This document shows positions 1 to 6,968 of a stretch of DNA of 40,169 nucleotides, in pieces. The stretch covers positions 1 through 40,169 of the forward strand of contig JALOAL010000019.1 of assembly GCA_023228825.1 (NCBI GenBank), written 5' to 3'. Both the position numbers and the translations under genes were made by a program. The notes below the pieces were generated by a model. That model searched no databases and was not told where the DNA came from. It saw only the letters and a program-made list of their open reading frames with translations. Position 1 is the stretch's first letter. Every line of letters begins with the position of its first letter. This DNA comes from Dehalococcoidia bacterium. Lineage in GTDB: Bacteria > Chloroflexota > Dehalococcoidia > UBA2979.

Positions 1-35
1 GCCGCTGCGTACTCCGCAACGCTGCCCCGTGTCAT
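1..35 (-). CDS. Start of a probable integrase-core transposase, cut by the window edge
   Basis: Reading the minus strand from an ATG at 35-33 gives MTRGSVAEYAA before the window ends. A good ribosome binding site (GAGAGGTGGAGG on the minus strand) lies just upstream. From memory, this opening (M-[TS]-R-G-[ST]-V-x-E-Y) resembles the N-terminus of ISNCY-type transposases with an integrase catalytic core, whose next residues are usually a helical basic segment. Only 11 residues are visible, so the assignment rests on that short motif and on the paired repeats just upstream (55-73, 90-108), which look like IS subterminal sites. It could be an unrelated protein. Confidence 0.45.
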   Translation of the reverse strand, partial: MTRGSVAEYAA

Positions 36-54
36 GGCCCCTCCACCTCTCTTG

Positions 55-108
55 GGTAACCATGCTTATGAGGCAACTACCTCCCGTTCGGTAACCATTC
101 TTATGAGG
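55..108. repeat. Two 19-bp direct repeats, likely subterminal IS sites
   Basis: GGTAACCATGCTTATGAGG at 55-73 recurs as GGTAACCATTCTTATGAGG at 90-108, one mismatch, 35 bp start to start. They lie between the divergent starts of the possible transposase (minus) and the 156-641 gene (plus). Iterated copies at an element end are typical transposase-binding sites; a repressor operator is the alternative. Confidence 0.6.
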
Positions 109-143
109 GCACTCGCCGCCGCCCGCCCGCCGGGCTGGCGACC

Positions 144-149
144 TACACT
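144..149 (+). promoter_or_regulatory. -10 box TACACT of a leaderless start
   Basis: TACACT is separated from the ATG at 156 by six bases and there is no Shine-Dalgarno, so transcription would begin at or next to the start codon. The same arrangement recurs at other genes in this window. No convincing -35 is visible. Confidence 0.5.
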
Positions 150-155
150 GGCGGT

Positions 156-641
156 ATGACGCTGCTGCAACTACGGAGCGAGGACGCGCGCGTCGTGTAC
201 CTCGCGACCATCTATCACCTTGGACGGCCAGGTTCGGAGACGGACCCGGACACGCTGCAGCGGCACGATCTGGGCCTGCGTCCGATCCATGACGAACTCG
301 TGCCGCGGCTCAACCAGGCCGTGGTGGAGATCGACGCCTCGCCTTACCAGGTGGTGCGCCTCGGCGAGGCGCTGCTGGGGCTGGTGAACGAACTGAAGCA
401 GTTCGCCCTCTCCAACGGCCACTCCATGGTGCCTCGGTTCAGCGAGACGGTGCGCGAATTCTACCCGGAGACCGCCGACGACCCGGGCGCCGCGATGGAC
501 CTGGTCCAGCACCCGGTCATGCTCCGCAACCGCATGTCGTACGCCCTGGAGCAAGCCCAGGCGGACGTGGACCGAGCCCGCGAGGAGGCCGAGGTTGAGC
601 GAAAATCACGGCCTCGCTGGTGGCAATTCTGGAAGCGCTAG
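156..641 (+). CDS. Uncharacterised 161-aa protein with a Trp-rich basic tail
   Basis: I do not recognise this family. The protein is soluble and largely helical, with no signal peptide or membrane span. Its last dozen residues (KSRPRWWQFWKR) form a basic, tryptophan-rich tail after a charged helix of about residues 130-150 (many D, E, R and A, probably a coiled coil). Such tails can bind membranes or nucleic acid, but this is only a guess. The ATG at 156 is preferred because a TACACT -10 box sits six bases upstream, matching other leaderless genes here; there is no ribosome binding site. It is monocistronic, between the IS end and the ferredoxin gene, and codon use is like the rest of the window. 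Confidence 0.75.
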   Translation: MTLLQLRSEDARVVYLATIYHLGRPGSETDPDTLQRHDLGLRPIHDELVPRLNQAVVEIDASPYQVVRLGEALLGLVNELKQFALSNGHSMVPRFSETVREFYPETADDPGAAMDLVQHPVMLRNRMSYALEQAQADVDRAREEAEVERKSRPRWWQFWKR

Positions 642-680
642 AAGCGCGGCTCCGCAGCGACATTCTTCCGCGCTGAACGG

Positions 681-710
681 TTGTCCCTAGGTCTCCGATA
701 CTCATATAGT
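681..710 (+). promoter_or_regulatory. Promoter of the ferredoxin gene
   Basis: TTGTCC (681-686) and TATAGT (705-710) are separated by 18 bases. Transcription would begin near 717, giving a leader of about 35 nt that carries a GGAAGGA ribosome binding site (737-743) before the ATG at 752. Confidence 0.6.
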
Positions 711-751
711 CACCTCACGGGCAGGGGCCCCGACCTGGAAGGAAACCGGTC

Positions 752-1024
752 ATGACCTACGTAATCACGTCGCCATGCATCGACACCATGGACCAGTCCT
801 GCGTGGACGTGTGCCCGGTGGACTGCATCCACTTCGACGAGGGCGTCGACAAGATGTTGTACATCGACCCGGACGAGTGCATCGACTGCGGCGCGTGCGA
901 GCCGGCTTGCCCGGTGTCCGCGATCTTCGCCGAGGACGACGTTCCGGACGACCAGAAGCACTTCACCGAGATCAACGCGCTCTGGTTCCAGGACAAGGAC
1001 GCCGCGCGGGCCAAGGTGGGCTAG
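752..1024 (+). CDS. fdxA: Seven-iron ferredoxin (3Fe-4S plus 4Fe-4S)
   Basis: A 90-aa electron carrier of the FdxA type. The N-terminal half has the C-x7-C-x3-CP pattern (Cys 9, 17, 21) that binds a 3Fe-4S cluster together with a late cysteine. The second half has CIDCGACEPACP, the CxxCxxCxxxCP signature of a 4Fe-4S cluster. The acidic, short C-terminal extension is usual for the family. It likely passes low-potential electrons between cytoplasmic oxidoreductases; the partner cannot be told from context because it is monocistronic, with its own promoter (681-710) and terminator (1051-1076). The start is fixed by a strong ribosome binding site eight bases upstream. Confidence 0.93.
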   Translation: MTYVITSPCIDTMDQSCVDVCPVDCIHFDEGVDKMLYIDPDECIDCGACEPACPVSAIFAEDDVPDDQKHFTEINALWFQDKDAARAKVG

Positions 1025-1050
1025 CGCCGCTCCCACACCCCGGACACAAC

Positions 1051-1076
1051 AACGGCCGCCTTCCGGGGCGGCCGTT
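1051..1076 (+). terminator. Hairpin terminator after the ferredoxin gene
   Basis: A perfect 10-bp stem, AACGGCCGCC (1051-1060) with GGCGGCCGTT (1067-1076), has a 6-nt loop and is followed by TCTTCG. A near-identical stem occurs at 32476-32501. It lies between the convergent ferredoxin and GNAT genes, so it may act on both strands. Confidence 0.8.
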
Positions 1077-1122
1077 TCTTCGTGTCCTTGCTCTCCCTCT
1101 GGCCGAGGCCCATCGAGACGCC

Positions 1123-1156
1123 TCTCTCCGTGACTCTCTCCGTGACTCTATGTGAC
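1123..1156. repeat. 12-bp tandem repeat
   Basis: TCTCTCCGTGAC occurs at 1123-1134 and 1135-1146, followed by a decayed third copy (TCTATGTGAC). It lies between the convergent ferredoxin and GNAT genes, after the terminator. Confidence 0.75.
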
Positions 1157-1163
1157 GAGCGGG

Positions 1164-1712
1164 TCAGTCGAGCGAGCGCACGTAGCGGACATCGTCCATG
1201 GTGAATTCGCCGCCCTCCCAGCGATACTGCTGGCCTCGCTCGGCGCCGTCTGGCTGCCACCCCGCACGTTCGTAGAACGCCCGCGCCTCCCCGTTCCCCG
1301 CCTGCGTCCACAGCGCGAGGCCCGCCGTTCCCTGGCTCCGCGCATCCTCCACGGCCGTGTCGAGGAGCGCCTGGCCGATGCCGCGGCCGCGGAACTCCGG
1401 GGCGATGTGCAGATGGTGGAGGTGGAGGTAGCCGGCGGGCGCGGTGTCCGGCTGCCGGATGCGCTCCAGCGCGACGAAGCCCGCCGGGATGCCTCGGACG
1501 AAGGCGATCCACGCGCGGTTCTCCGGGATGCCGGCGGCAAAGTACGGCTGCCACCGGTTCAGCCGGTGCTCGTCCTGGTCCAGCGTATCCACGTACCCGT
1601 CCGGCATGAACGCGCGGTAGGCCACGCGCTTGGAACGCACATGGATCGAGGCGATCCGCGAGGCATCACCCTCGTCCGCGCGACGGATCGTGGTGCCCTC
1701 CGGCGGGGTCAT
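1164..1712 (-). CDS. GNAT-family N-acetyltransferase
   Basis: A 182-aa single-domain acetyltransferase. The acetyl-CoA pyrophosphate loop is visible as FRGRGIGQALL (the [RQ]xxGx[GA] motif), preceded by the beta-strand HLHHLHIAPE and followed by a C-terminal GEARAFYERAGW segment, all typical of GNAT motifs A and B. The substrate is unknown: this branch includes amino-acid, peptide and antibiotic acetyltransferases. The start at 1712 leaves only 8 bp after the metallophosphoesterase stop, so it is probably the last gene of the glyS operon. The long upstream open frame that overlaps the phosphoesterase was rejected as out-of-frame shadow. Confidence 0.88.
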   Translation of the reverse strand: MTPPEGTTIRRADEGDASRIASIHVRSKRVAYRAFMPDGYVDTLDQDEHRLNRWQPYFAAGIPENRAWIAFVRGIPAGFVALERIRQPDTAPAGYLHLHHLHIAPEFRGRGIGQALLDTAVEDARSQGTAGLALWTQAGNGEARAFYERAGWQPDGAERGQQYRWEGGEFTMDDVRYVRSLD

Positions 1713-1720
1713 GGTGCGGC

Positions 1721-2506
1721 CTACAGGCCTCGGAGAAGCGGGAGTTCGTCGTGCGGGATGGGTGCGGCGCCGGGGGCCAGTGGGACGGCGGTGAGGCGTA
1801 CCTCGCCGTCCTCCATCAGGTCCACCAGCAGCACCTGGCCGCCGCTGTGGCCGCCCAGGCCCTCGGGCGCGCCGGAGTAGGCGGCCGAGCCGCCCTCGCC
1901 CGCTGACACGCGCGTCATCTGCTCCCAGTGCCCCAGCGCCACGTAGTCCCGCGCGGCCGCGATCAGTTGCTCTTCCAGGATGTGGAACGAGTGGTGGAGC
2001 AACGCCTGCGGGTGGATGTAGTGCCCGTGCCCGATGCCCACCTGCCACGAGGCGTCACCTCGGGGCGGGGCGCCCTCGAACGGGAAGAAGGTGGGGAGCA
2101 TCTCCGTGTGGGCGCGGCCCCAGACCTCCACCTCCAGCCCGTCGACGGCCACCGTCTCGCCGTCCGGGCCGCGAAGGATCTGGAGGTTCTGCGCGATGGA
2201 GGTGAGGTCCAACCGGTCGTAGACGGAGCGCGGGCCCACGTGGTCGTGGTTGCCGGGGCCGATCACCGCCGGCCGCTCCAGCCTCGCGATCTCGTGGGCG
2301 GCGAACTCCAGCGTCTCCTGGCGCACGCGCGCATTGTCGAAGAAGTCCCCGGCGATGAGCATGAAGTCCACCTCATGCTCGATGCCCAGGTCGATCACGC
2401 GCGTGAACGCCGCCGCCTGCGGGTCCGGCGCCTCCCCGCGCGAAGCGTCCGAGGCGCCCAGGTGGACATCCGAGGTGTGCAGCGCACGCAGGCGCGGCCG
2501 GCGCAC
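1721..2506 (-). CDS. SbcD/Mre11-like metallophosphoesterase
   Basis: A 261-aa calcineurin-like phosphoesterase. The metal ligands are clear: HTSDVHLG near the N-terminus (DxH), GDFFDN (GDxxD), GPGNHDH (GNHD) and the later GHGHYIHP and LGHWE histidines. This is the order found in the nuclease core of SbcD/Mre11, but the capping domain and an SbcC partner are absent, so it may be a stand-alone DNA repair nuclease or a general phosphodiesterase. Translation starts at a GTG immediately after the glyS stop codon (TAG then GTG with no gap), so it is likely translated by coupling within the glyS operon. Confidence 0.85.
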   Translation of the reverse strand: MRRPRLRALHTSDVHLGASDASRGEAPDPQAAAFTRVIDLGIEHEVDFMLIAGDFFDNARVRQETLEFAAHEIARLERPAVIGPGNHDHVGPRSVYDRLDLTSIAQNLQILRGPDGETVAVDGLEVEVWGRAHTEMLPTFFPFEGAPPRGDASWQVGIGHGHYIHPQALLHHSFHILEEQLIAAARDYVALGHWEQMTRVSAGEGGSAAYSGAPEGLGGHSGGQVLLVDLMEDGEVRLTAVPLAPGAAPIPHDELPLLRGL

Positions 2507-3865
2507 CTAGATCTCGATCTCGTCGAGCGACGGCACGTGCGGCTGCAACGCCTCCAGTCGCTCGCGCACCGCCGCCTCCAGGCCCGTGATCGGGACGCGG
2601 ATCTGCTCGGTGGTGTCGCGCTCGCGGATGGTCACCGCCTGGTCGTCCAGCGTGTCGAAGTCCACCGTGACGCAGAGCGGCGTGCCGATCTCGTCCTGGC
2701 GCCGGTAGCGGCGGCCGATCGACTGCGTGTCGTCGTACTGGACCTTCCACTGCTTACGCAGCATGGAGGCCACGCGCTGGGCGGTGGGCTCCAGCGTGTC
2801 CTTGCGTGAGAGCGGGAGCACGGCCACCGTCACCGGCGCCACGCTGGGCGCCAGGCGCAGCACCACGCGCTTCTCCCCGCCAATCTCGTCCTCGTCGTAG
2901 GCGTCCAGCAACAGGCTGAGCATGACGCGATCCAGGCCCACCGCCGGCTCCACTACGTGCGGGACGATGTGCTGGTTGGTCTCCGGGTCCAGGTACGTCA
3001 GCCGCTTGCCTGAATGCTGCGCGTGCTGGGTCAGGTCGTAGTCGCCTCGGTGCGCCACGCCCTCCAGTTCGCCCCAGCCCCACTTGTAGTGGACCTCGAT
3101 GTCCGCGGTCGCCTGGGAGTAATGGGAAAGTTCGTCCGGGGTGTGGTCGCGCAGGCGCAGGTGTTCCGGGCGCATGCCCAGGCCGTAGTGCCAGCGCAGG
3201 CGCTCCTTCTTCCAGTAGGTGTGCCACTCCAGGGACCGCTCCGGGTGGCAGAAGAACTCCATCTCCATCTGCTCAAACTCGCGCGTGCGGAAGATGAACT
3301 GCTTCACCGTGATCTCGTTGCGGAACGACTTGCCGATCTGCGCGATGCCGAACGGGAGGCGCTTGCGCGAGGTGGTCTGTACGTTCTCGAAGTTCACAAA
3401 CATGCCCTGCGCCGTCTCCGGCCGCAGGTACGCCCGCCCACTCTCGTCCGAGACCGGCCCCACGATGGTGGAGAGCATCATGTTGAACTGCCGAGGCTCC
3501 CCCATGGCGCCGGCCTTGCCGCAGTTGGGGCAGCGCACGACGCCCTGGTCGTCCGGCTCCAGGTGATCCGCCCGGAACCGGCCCTGGCACTCGCGGCACT
3601 CCACCAGCGGGTCCGTGAAGTTCGAGACGTGCCCGGACGCCGTCCACACCTGCGGGTTGGTGATGATGGCGGCCTCGACACCCACGATGTCGTCGCGCTC
3701 CTGCACCATGGCGCGCCACCACAGGTCGCGGATATTGCGTCGCATCTCCACGCCCAGCGGGCCGTAGTCGTAGGCCGCCGCGAAGCCGCCGTAGATCTCC
3801 GCAGAGGGGAAGACGAAGCCGCGGCGCTTCGCCAGCGACGTAATCGTCTCCAGGTCCGCCTTCAT
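2507..3865 (-). CDS. glyS: Glycyl-tRNA synthetase, single-chain (alpha2) type
   Basis: Charges tRNA-Gly with glycine in the cytoplasm. The 452-aa protein is the eukaryote/archaeal-like homodimeric class II form, not the bacterial alpha/beta tetramer. Visible marks are RRGFVFPSAEIYGG at the N-terminus, a zinc-ribbon-like insert (CREC ... CPNC, about residues 110-135), class II motif 2 around FRNEITVKQFIFRTREFEQME, and motif 3 around EPAVGLDRVMLSLLLDAY; the anticodon-binding domain fills the last 120 residues. I chose the ATG at 3865, which matches family N-termini and has a GGGGGAGGAGG stretch 12 bases upstream; the frame is open to a GTG at 4003 but that extension is low complexity. First gene of glyS-phosphoesterase-GNAT. 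Confidence 0.95.
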   Translation of the reverse strand: MKADLETITSLAKRRGFVFPSAEIYGGFAAAYDYGPLGVEMRRNIRDLWWRAMVQERDDIVGVEAAIITNPQVWTASGHVSNFTDPLVECRECQGRFRADHLEPDDQGVVRCPNCGKAGAMGEPRQFNMMLSTIVGPVSDESGRAYLRPETAQGMFVNFENVQTTSRKRLPFGIAQIGKSFRNEITVKQFIFRTREFEQMEMEFFCHPERSLEWHTYWKKERLRWHYGLGMRPEHLRLRDHTPDELSHYSQATADIEVHYKWGWGELEGVAHRGDYDLTQHAQHSGKRLTYLDPETNQHIVPHVVEPAVGLDRVMLSLLLDAYDEDEIGGEKRVVLRLAPSVAPVTVAVLPLSRKDTLEPTAQRVASMLRKQWKVQYDDTQSIGRRYRRQDEIGTPLCVTVDFDTLDDQAVTIRERDTTEQIRVPITGLEAAVRERLEALQPHVPSLDEIEI

Positions 3866-4256
3866 GCCGGAGGCGGGCCCCTCCTCCCCCTGCGCGTTCG
3901 AGGAAGTCACCGGATCGTTCGAGGCGGCATCGGTCAAGTCAGGCTCCCACAGGTACGGGGCCCCGGATGGGGTGCGCTGGGGTTGGGGTGGCGAGCGTAA
4001 CACCGGCCCTCGACACCCTCAAACGCGGCAACACACGGGTGCGTGGCGAGAACCACCACTGTTGATGGGACACGGAGTCGTCTCAACAGGTAAACAGAAC
4101 GTATCGCGAGCCTCTCGCGCAGAGGGAGCGGAGCAAGACCAATGGCTGCACGACGTCGAGGTTAGATGTCGAGTAGGTATTAGGGTCGGCCCTTGCTGGC
4201 AGCCCTTCGCCACGTCCCATAGACTCCGAGACTCCTTCTGTGGTCAGGGAGATGCG
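3866..4256. other. Divergent intergenic region between glyS and the darA pair
   Basis: About 390 bp without a convincing gene. On the minus strand it holds the glyS promoter and a leader of about 120 nt. On the plus side a TAGACT (4220-4225) could be the -10 box for the small membrane protein and darA, with no good -35. I looked for a T-box antiterminator ahead of glyS and did not find the conserved UGGNACCGCG element. Confidence 0.6.
3994..4022 (-). promoter_or_regulatory. glyS promoter
   Basis: On the minus strand TTGAGG (4022-4017) and TACGCT (3999-3994) are spaced by exactly 17 bases. Transcription would begin near 3987, about 120 nt before the glyS ATG. Confidence 0.55.
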
Positions 4257-4385
4257 ATGAAACTCTTTGCGGCGGTCGTCATCGGCGTGGCTATCGGTGC
4301 GGGAATCGCCGTCCTCGTGGCGGCTCGAGAACAGGACCAGGCGGTCGCACGGGTGGTGGCGGCAGGCGAAGCAGGAGGGGCGTGA
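4257..4385 (+). CDS. 42-aa single-span membrane protein coupled to darA
   Basis: A small ORF reading MKLFAAVVIGVAIGAGIAVL and continuing with a basic/acidic cytoplasmic-looking tail. Residues 3-23 form one glycine/valine-rich transmembrane helix; the remainder (AREQDQAVARVVAAGEAGGA) is a short hydrophilic helix. A ribosome binding site (AGGGA, about 4247) precedes the ATG. Its TGA is one base before the darA ATG, so the two are certainly cotranscribed and probably translationally coupled. I do not recognise a family. It may be a membrane partner or anchor for the DarA trimer, which is inference from position only. It is too short for most gene callers. Confidence 0.6.
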   Translation: MKLFAAVVIGVAIGAGIAVLVAAREQDQAVARVVAAGEAGGA

Positions 4386-4386
4386 G

Positions 4387-4737
4387 ATGACGGAACGAGC
4401 AGATCCGACCAAATTGGTGATGATGATCGTGTCCGATACGGACGCGGACGACCTGATGGGCGCGCTCGTGGAGCACGGCTATCCCGTCACGAAGATCGGC
4501 TCCACAGGCGGCTTCCTGCGCCGGGGCAACGTCACGGTCTTCTCCGGCGTGAACGAGTCCGAGGTGGACAAGGTCCTGGAACTGGTGACCGAGATCTGTC
4601 ATGCCCGCAAGGAGTTCGTCCCGGTCCAGACGCTCCCCTTCATCGGCGACGGCTCCTTCTCAGCCGAACCGATCGAGGTCCGCGTGGGTGGCGCCATCGT
4701 CTTCGTCCTGGACGTGGACCGCTTCCAGCGCATCTAG
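4387..4737 (+). CDS. darA: Cyclic-di-AMP receptor, PII-like (DarA/PstA, DUF970)
   Basis: A 116-aa PII-like protein that binds the second messenger c-di-AMP as a homotrimer. The diagnostic motif TKIGSTGGFLRRGN (about residues 35-48) is the ligand-binding loop of DUF970 proteins, and a ferredoxin-like beta-alpha-beta fold is evident from the LVMMIVSDTDADDLMGAL and VFVLDVDRF strands. The effector it controls is not known in most species. Start: an AGGAGGGG site (4373-4380) six bases before the ATG at 4387, one base after the stop of the small membrane protein. The diadenylate cyclase is not in this window. Confidence 0.92.
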   Translation: MTERADPTKLVMMIVSDTDADDLMGALVEHGYPVTKIGSTGGFLRRGNVTVFSGVNESEVDKVLELVTEICHARKEFVPVQTLPFIGDGSFSAEPIEVRVGGAIVFVLDVDRFQRI

Positions 4738-4779
4738 CGCACCGCATCGAGCACACTGCATCGAGCGTAGCGGGACGAC

Positions 4780-6087
4780 TCAGCCAGCCGCCCCGGCATC
4801 CTCGCCCATCGCCTGCTGGGCCGCCTCCAGGGCGACCGGCAGCACCGCCAGCACGTCCGCATCGAACTGGCGGCCAGCCCCGGCGTGGAGGATCTCCAGC
4901 GCCTCCTCTGGCCCATGCGCGGGGCGGTATGGTCGAAGCGCACGCAGCGCCCAGTACGCGTCCGCCACGCCCAGAATGCGAGGTGGCAGCGGGAACTCGT
5001 CGTCGCTCAGCATCTCGGGGTAGCCGCGCCCGTCCGGGCGCTCGTGGTGTTGCTCCACCCACGCGGCGATGTCCTCGAAGCCAGGGATGCGCTCCAGCAT
5101 GCGCGCCCCCACGCCGGGGTGGCGTCGCATCAACTCCATCTCGTCCACGGTCAGGATGCTGGGCTTGTCCAGGATGTGCGGCGGCACCCCCAACTGGCCG
5201 ATGTCCAGCAGGTGCCCCGCCACCGCGATCGTCTCGCAGACCCCGTCCGCCAGGCCCAGATGCGCCGCCAGGGCGCGGCCCAGCGCGGAGATGCGCCTCG
5301 CCCGACCTCGCTCGCGGAACGACGCGTCCACCACGTCGCCCATGGCTGCGGTGGCCTCCTCCACCCGACGTCGCGAGGGCTTCCCCTCGCCCACCCCCAG
5401 GCGCGCCACCAGCCCCGGCAGGTCTTCGCTGAAGACGGCGAGCCAGGTCTGGTCGTCGCGCAGCACGTCGCGCAGGGCGTCTGCCACGTCCGGGCCTACC
5501 AGCGGCGCCAGTTCTGACTCGTCCGCGCGTTGCAGGCTGGCGCGCGCGCGCAGCGGATGGTCGATGTGGTCCGTGTACTCTGCGGCCCAGTGCGCCGCGC
5601 TGACGCATAGCGCCTCCACCGGGATGTCCGTGGAGCGCATGCCCACCGGTCCGCCTCGGCCGTCCCAGCGTTCGTGCACGGCGCGCACGGCTTCCGCCAC
5701 CTGGGAGTCCAGCCCGAAGCGCCCGGCGATCCAGGCGCCGGCGTCTGGGGACGTGTCCTCGTGCAGCGCCGCGCCCGCCTCGTGGAGGAGCCCCACGTGC
5801 AGCACCCGCGCACGCTCTTCCGAGGTCAGCCCCAGCCCTTCCGCAACGGCGTGGCCCAGGTAGGCGATGCGGGCGGCATGTCCCACCGCCTGGCCCTCCA
5901 CCAGGTCGAAGGCGCCGGCGAAGTGCACCAGGAGGTCGATGCGTCGCGCCGGGCGGACTCGCAACTCGCGGGATCGGAACGGCGCAGCCATGGCCAGCGA
6001 GCCGACGGTGCGCTGCGCGGGGTTCCGGTCCATGGCCTCCTCGATCCCAACGGCAAGCACGTGCGCGGTCCGCCCTGCCCCCTTCAT
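4780..6087 (-). CDS. Tandem HD-GYP-like domain protein, catalytic residues altered
   Basis: A 435-aa soluble protein with two HD-type domains. The first (about 65-175) has VGLLHEAG at 98-105, where the HD pair should be, and HERWDGRGGP in place of the GYP region. The second (about 260-400) keeps HHERPDGRGYP (GYP at 355-357) and GVADAYWALRALRPYR, but the core HD motif reads HLLDIGQ, so the usual His is Leu 294 and the following Lys is Gln. Normal HD-GYP proteins hydrolyse c-di-GMP with a di-iron or tri-iron centre; this one is more likely a receptor, scaffold or weak enzyme. The ATG at 6087 is tentative (no clear ribosome site); Met 19 or Met 33 are alternatives. Convergent with darA. Confidence 0.82.
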   Translation of the reverse strand: MKGAGRTAHVLAVGIEEAMDRNPAQRTVGSLAMAAPFRSRELRVRPARRIDLLVHFAGAFDLVEGQAVGHAARIAYLGHAVAEGLGLTSEERARVLHVGLLHEAGAALHEDTSPDAGAWIAGRFGLDSQVAEAVRAVHERWDGRGGPVGMRSTDIPVEALCVSAAHWAAEYTDHIDHPLRARASLQRADESELAPLVGPDVADALRDVLRDDQTWLAVFSEDLPGLVARLGVGEGKPSRRRVEEATAAMGDVVDASFRERGRARRISALGRALAAHLGLADGVCETIAVAGHLLDIGQLGVPPHILDKPSILTVDEMELMRRHPGVGARMLERIPGFEDIAAWVEQHHERPDGRGYPEMLSDDEFPLPPRILGVADAYWALRALRPYRPAHGPEEALEILHAGAGRQFDADVLAVLPVALEAAQQAMGEDAGAAG

Positions 6088-6198
6088 CTTCGGCAGCCGG
6101 CGCGCGTTCTAGAGTGCCCGCACGCCGCCCATCCGCTACCGTCCTGCCTCAGGGCGCCCCGTGATGGGGGAAGGCCGGTCAGGAAGGTGTGTCCGCGC

Positions 6199-6864
6199 AT
6201 GATCCTCGAACGACTGGTCGTGGGGCGTCTCCAGGCGAACTGTTATGTCGTGGGGAATGAGACGACCCGCGAGGTGATCGTGGTGGACCCCGGCGACGAG
6301 GGGGAGGCGATCGCGACGCACCTGCGCGAACGCGACTACCGCCCGGTGGCGGTCTTTGTCACCCACGCCCACCTGGACCACTCAGGCGCCGCGCACGAGG
6401 TGCTGGAGGCCTTCCCGGATGCGGTCTTCGCCATCAGCGCCACGGACTACGACGCCATCGCCCTGCAGGCGCCCACCGCGTCCTCCTGGTACGGCCACGA
6501 GGTGACGGTGCCCCGCCCGCCCGACCGTCCGCTGGAGCACGGCGACACGCTGGAGGCGGGACAGCACCGCTTCATCGCCCTCGACACTCCCGGTCACACC
6601 CCGGGCTCGGTCTGCCTGGCCGGGGAGGGCGTGGTGTTCACCGGCGACGTGCTCTTCCAGGGCTCCATCGGCCGCTTCGATTTCCCGGGCGGCGACGGCC
6701 CCACGCTGATCCGCAGCATCCGCCGGCACCTGCTCACCCTGCCCCCGGAGACCACCGTGCTCCCCGGCCACGGCGAGGCGAGCACGGTGGACATCGAATC
6801 GCGCCAGAACCCGTTCCTGGTCGCCACCAGCCAGGTGCTGGGCTTCGACCCGGACGAGGGCTGA
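6199..6864 (+). CDS. Metallo-beta-lactamase fold hydrolase, glyoxalase II-like
   Basis: A 221-aa protein with the complete MBL zinc site: THAHLDH (His 56, His 58, Asp 60, His 61), PGHTPGS (His 133), TGD (Asp 150) and PGHGE (His 191). Length and spacing match the YcbL/GloB-like group that hydrolyses glutathione- or other thiol-esters such as S-lactoylglutathione; the C-terminal substrate domain of true glyoxalase II is missing. The real substrate is unknown. An AGGAAGG site is 11 bases before the ATG at 6199. It is divergent from the HD-GYP gene and ends at a strong hairpin shared with the convergent pyrophosphatase gene. Confidence 0.9.
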   Translation: MILERLVVGRLQANCYVVGNETTREVIVVDPGDEGEAIATHLRERDYRPVAVFVTHAHLDHSGAAHEVLEAFPDAVFAISATDYDAIALQAPTASSWYGHEVTVPRPPDRPLEHGDTLEAGQHRFIALDTPGHTPGSVCLAGEGVVFTGDVLFQGSIGRFDFPGGDGPTLIRSIRRHLLTLPPETTVLPGHGEASTVDIESRQNPFLVATSQVLGFDPDEG

Positions 6865-6916
6865 CGCGCCCACCGCGAGCGCCAGACGCTGACCCGAACA
6901 CGCTGCCCCGAACACA

Positions 6917-6946
6917 GAGACGGCCCCGCTCGCGCGGGGCCGTCTC
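6917..6946. terminator. Bidirectional hairpin between MBL and hppA genes
   Basis: A perfect 13-bp stem, GAGACGGCCCCGC (6917-6929) with its complement (6934-6946), loop TCGC. It lies between two convergent genes and can end both transcripts. Its central 20 bases are identical to the hairpin after ftsH (13940-13959). There is no U-run. Confidence 0.8.
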
Positions 6947-6968
6947 GTGACGCCTCGGAAGGCCTGCC

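Noticed and set aside
3866..4100. T-box riboswitch ahead of glyS
   Set aside because: A GTGGTGGTTCTCGCCAC stretch recalls part of a T-box, but the conserved UGGNACCGCG antiterminator and the terminator stem are not there.
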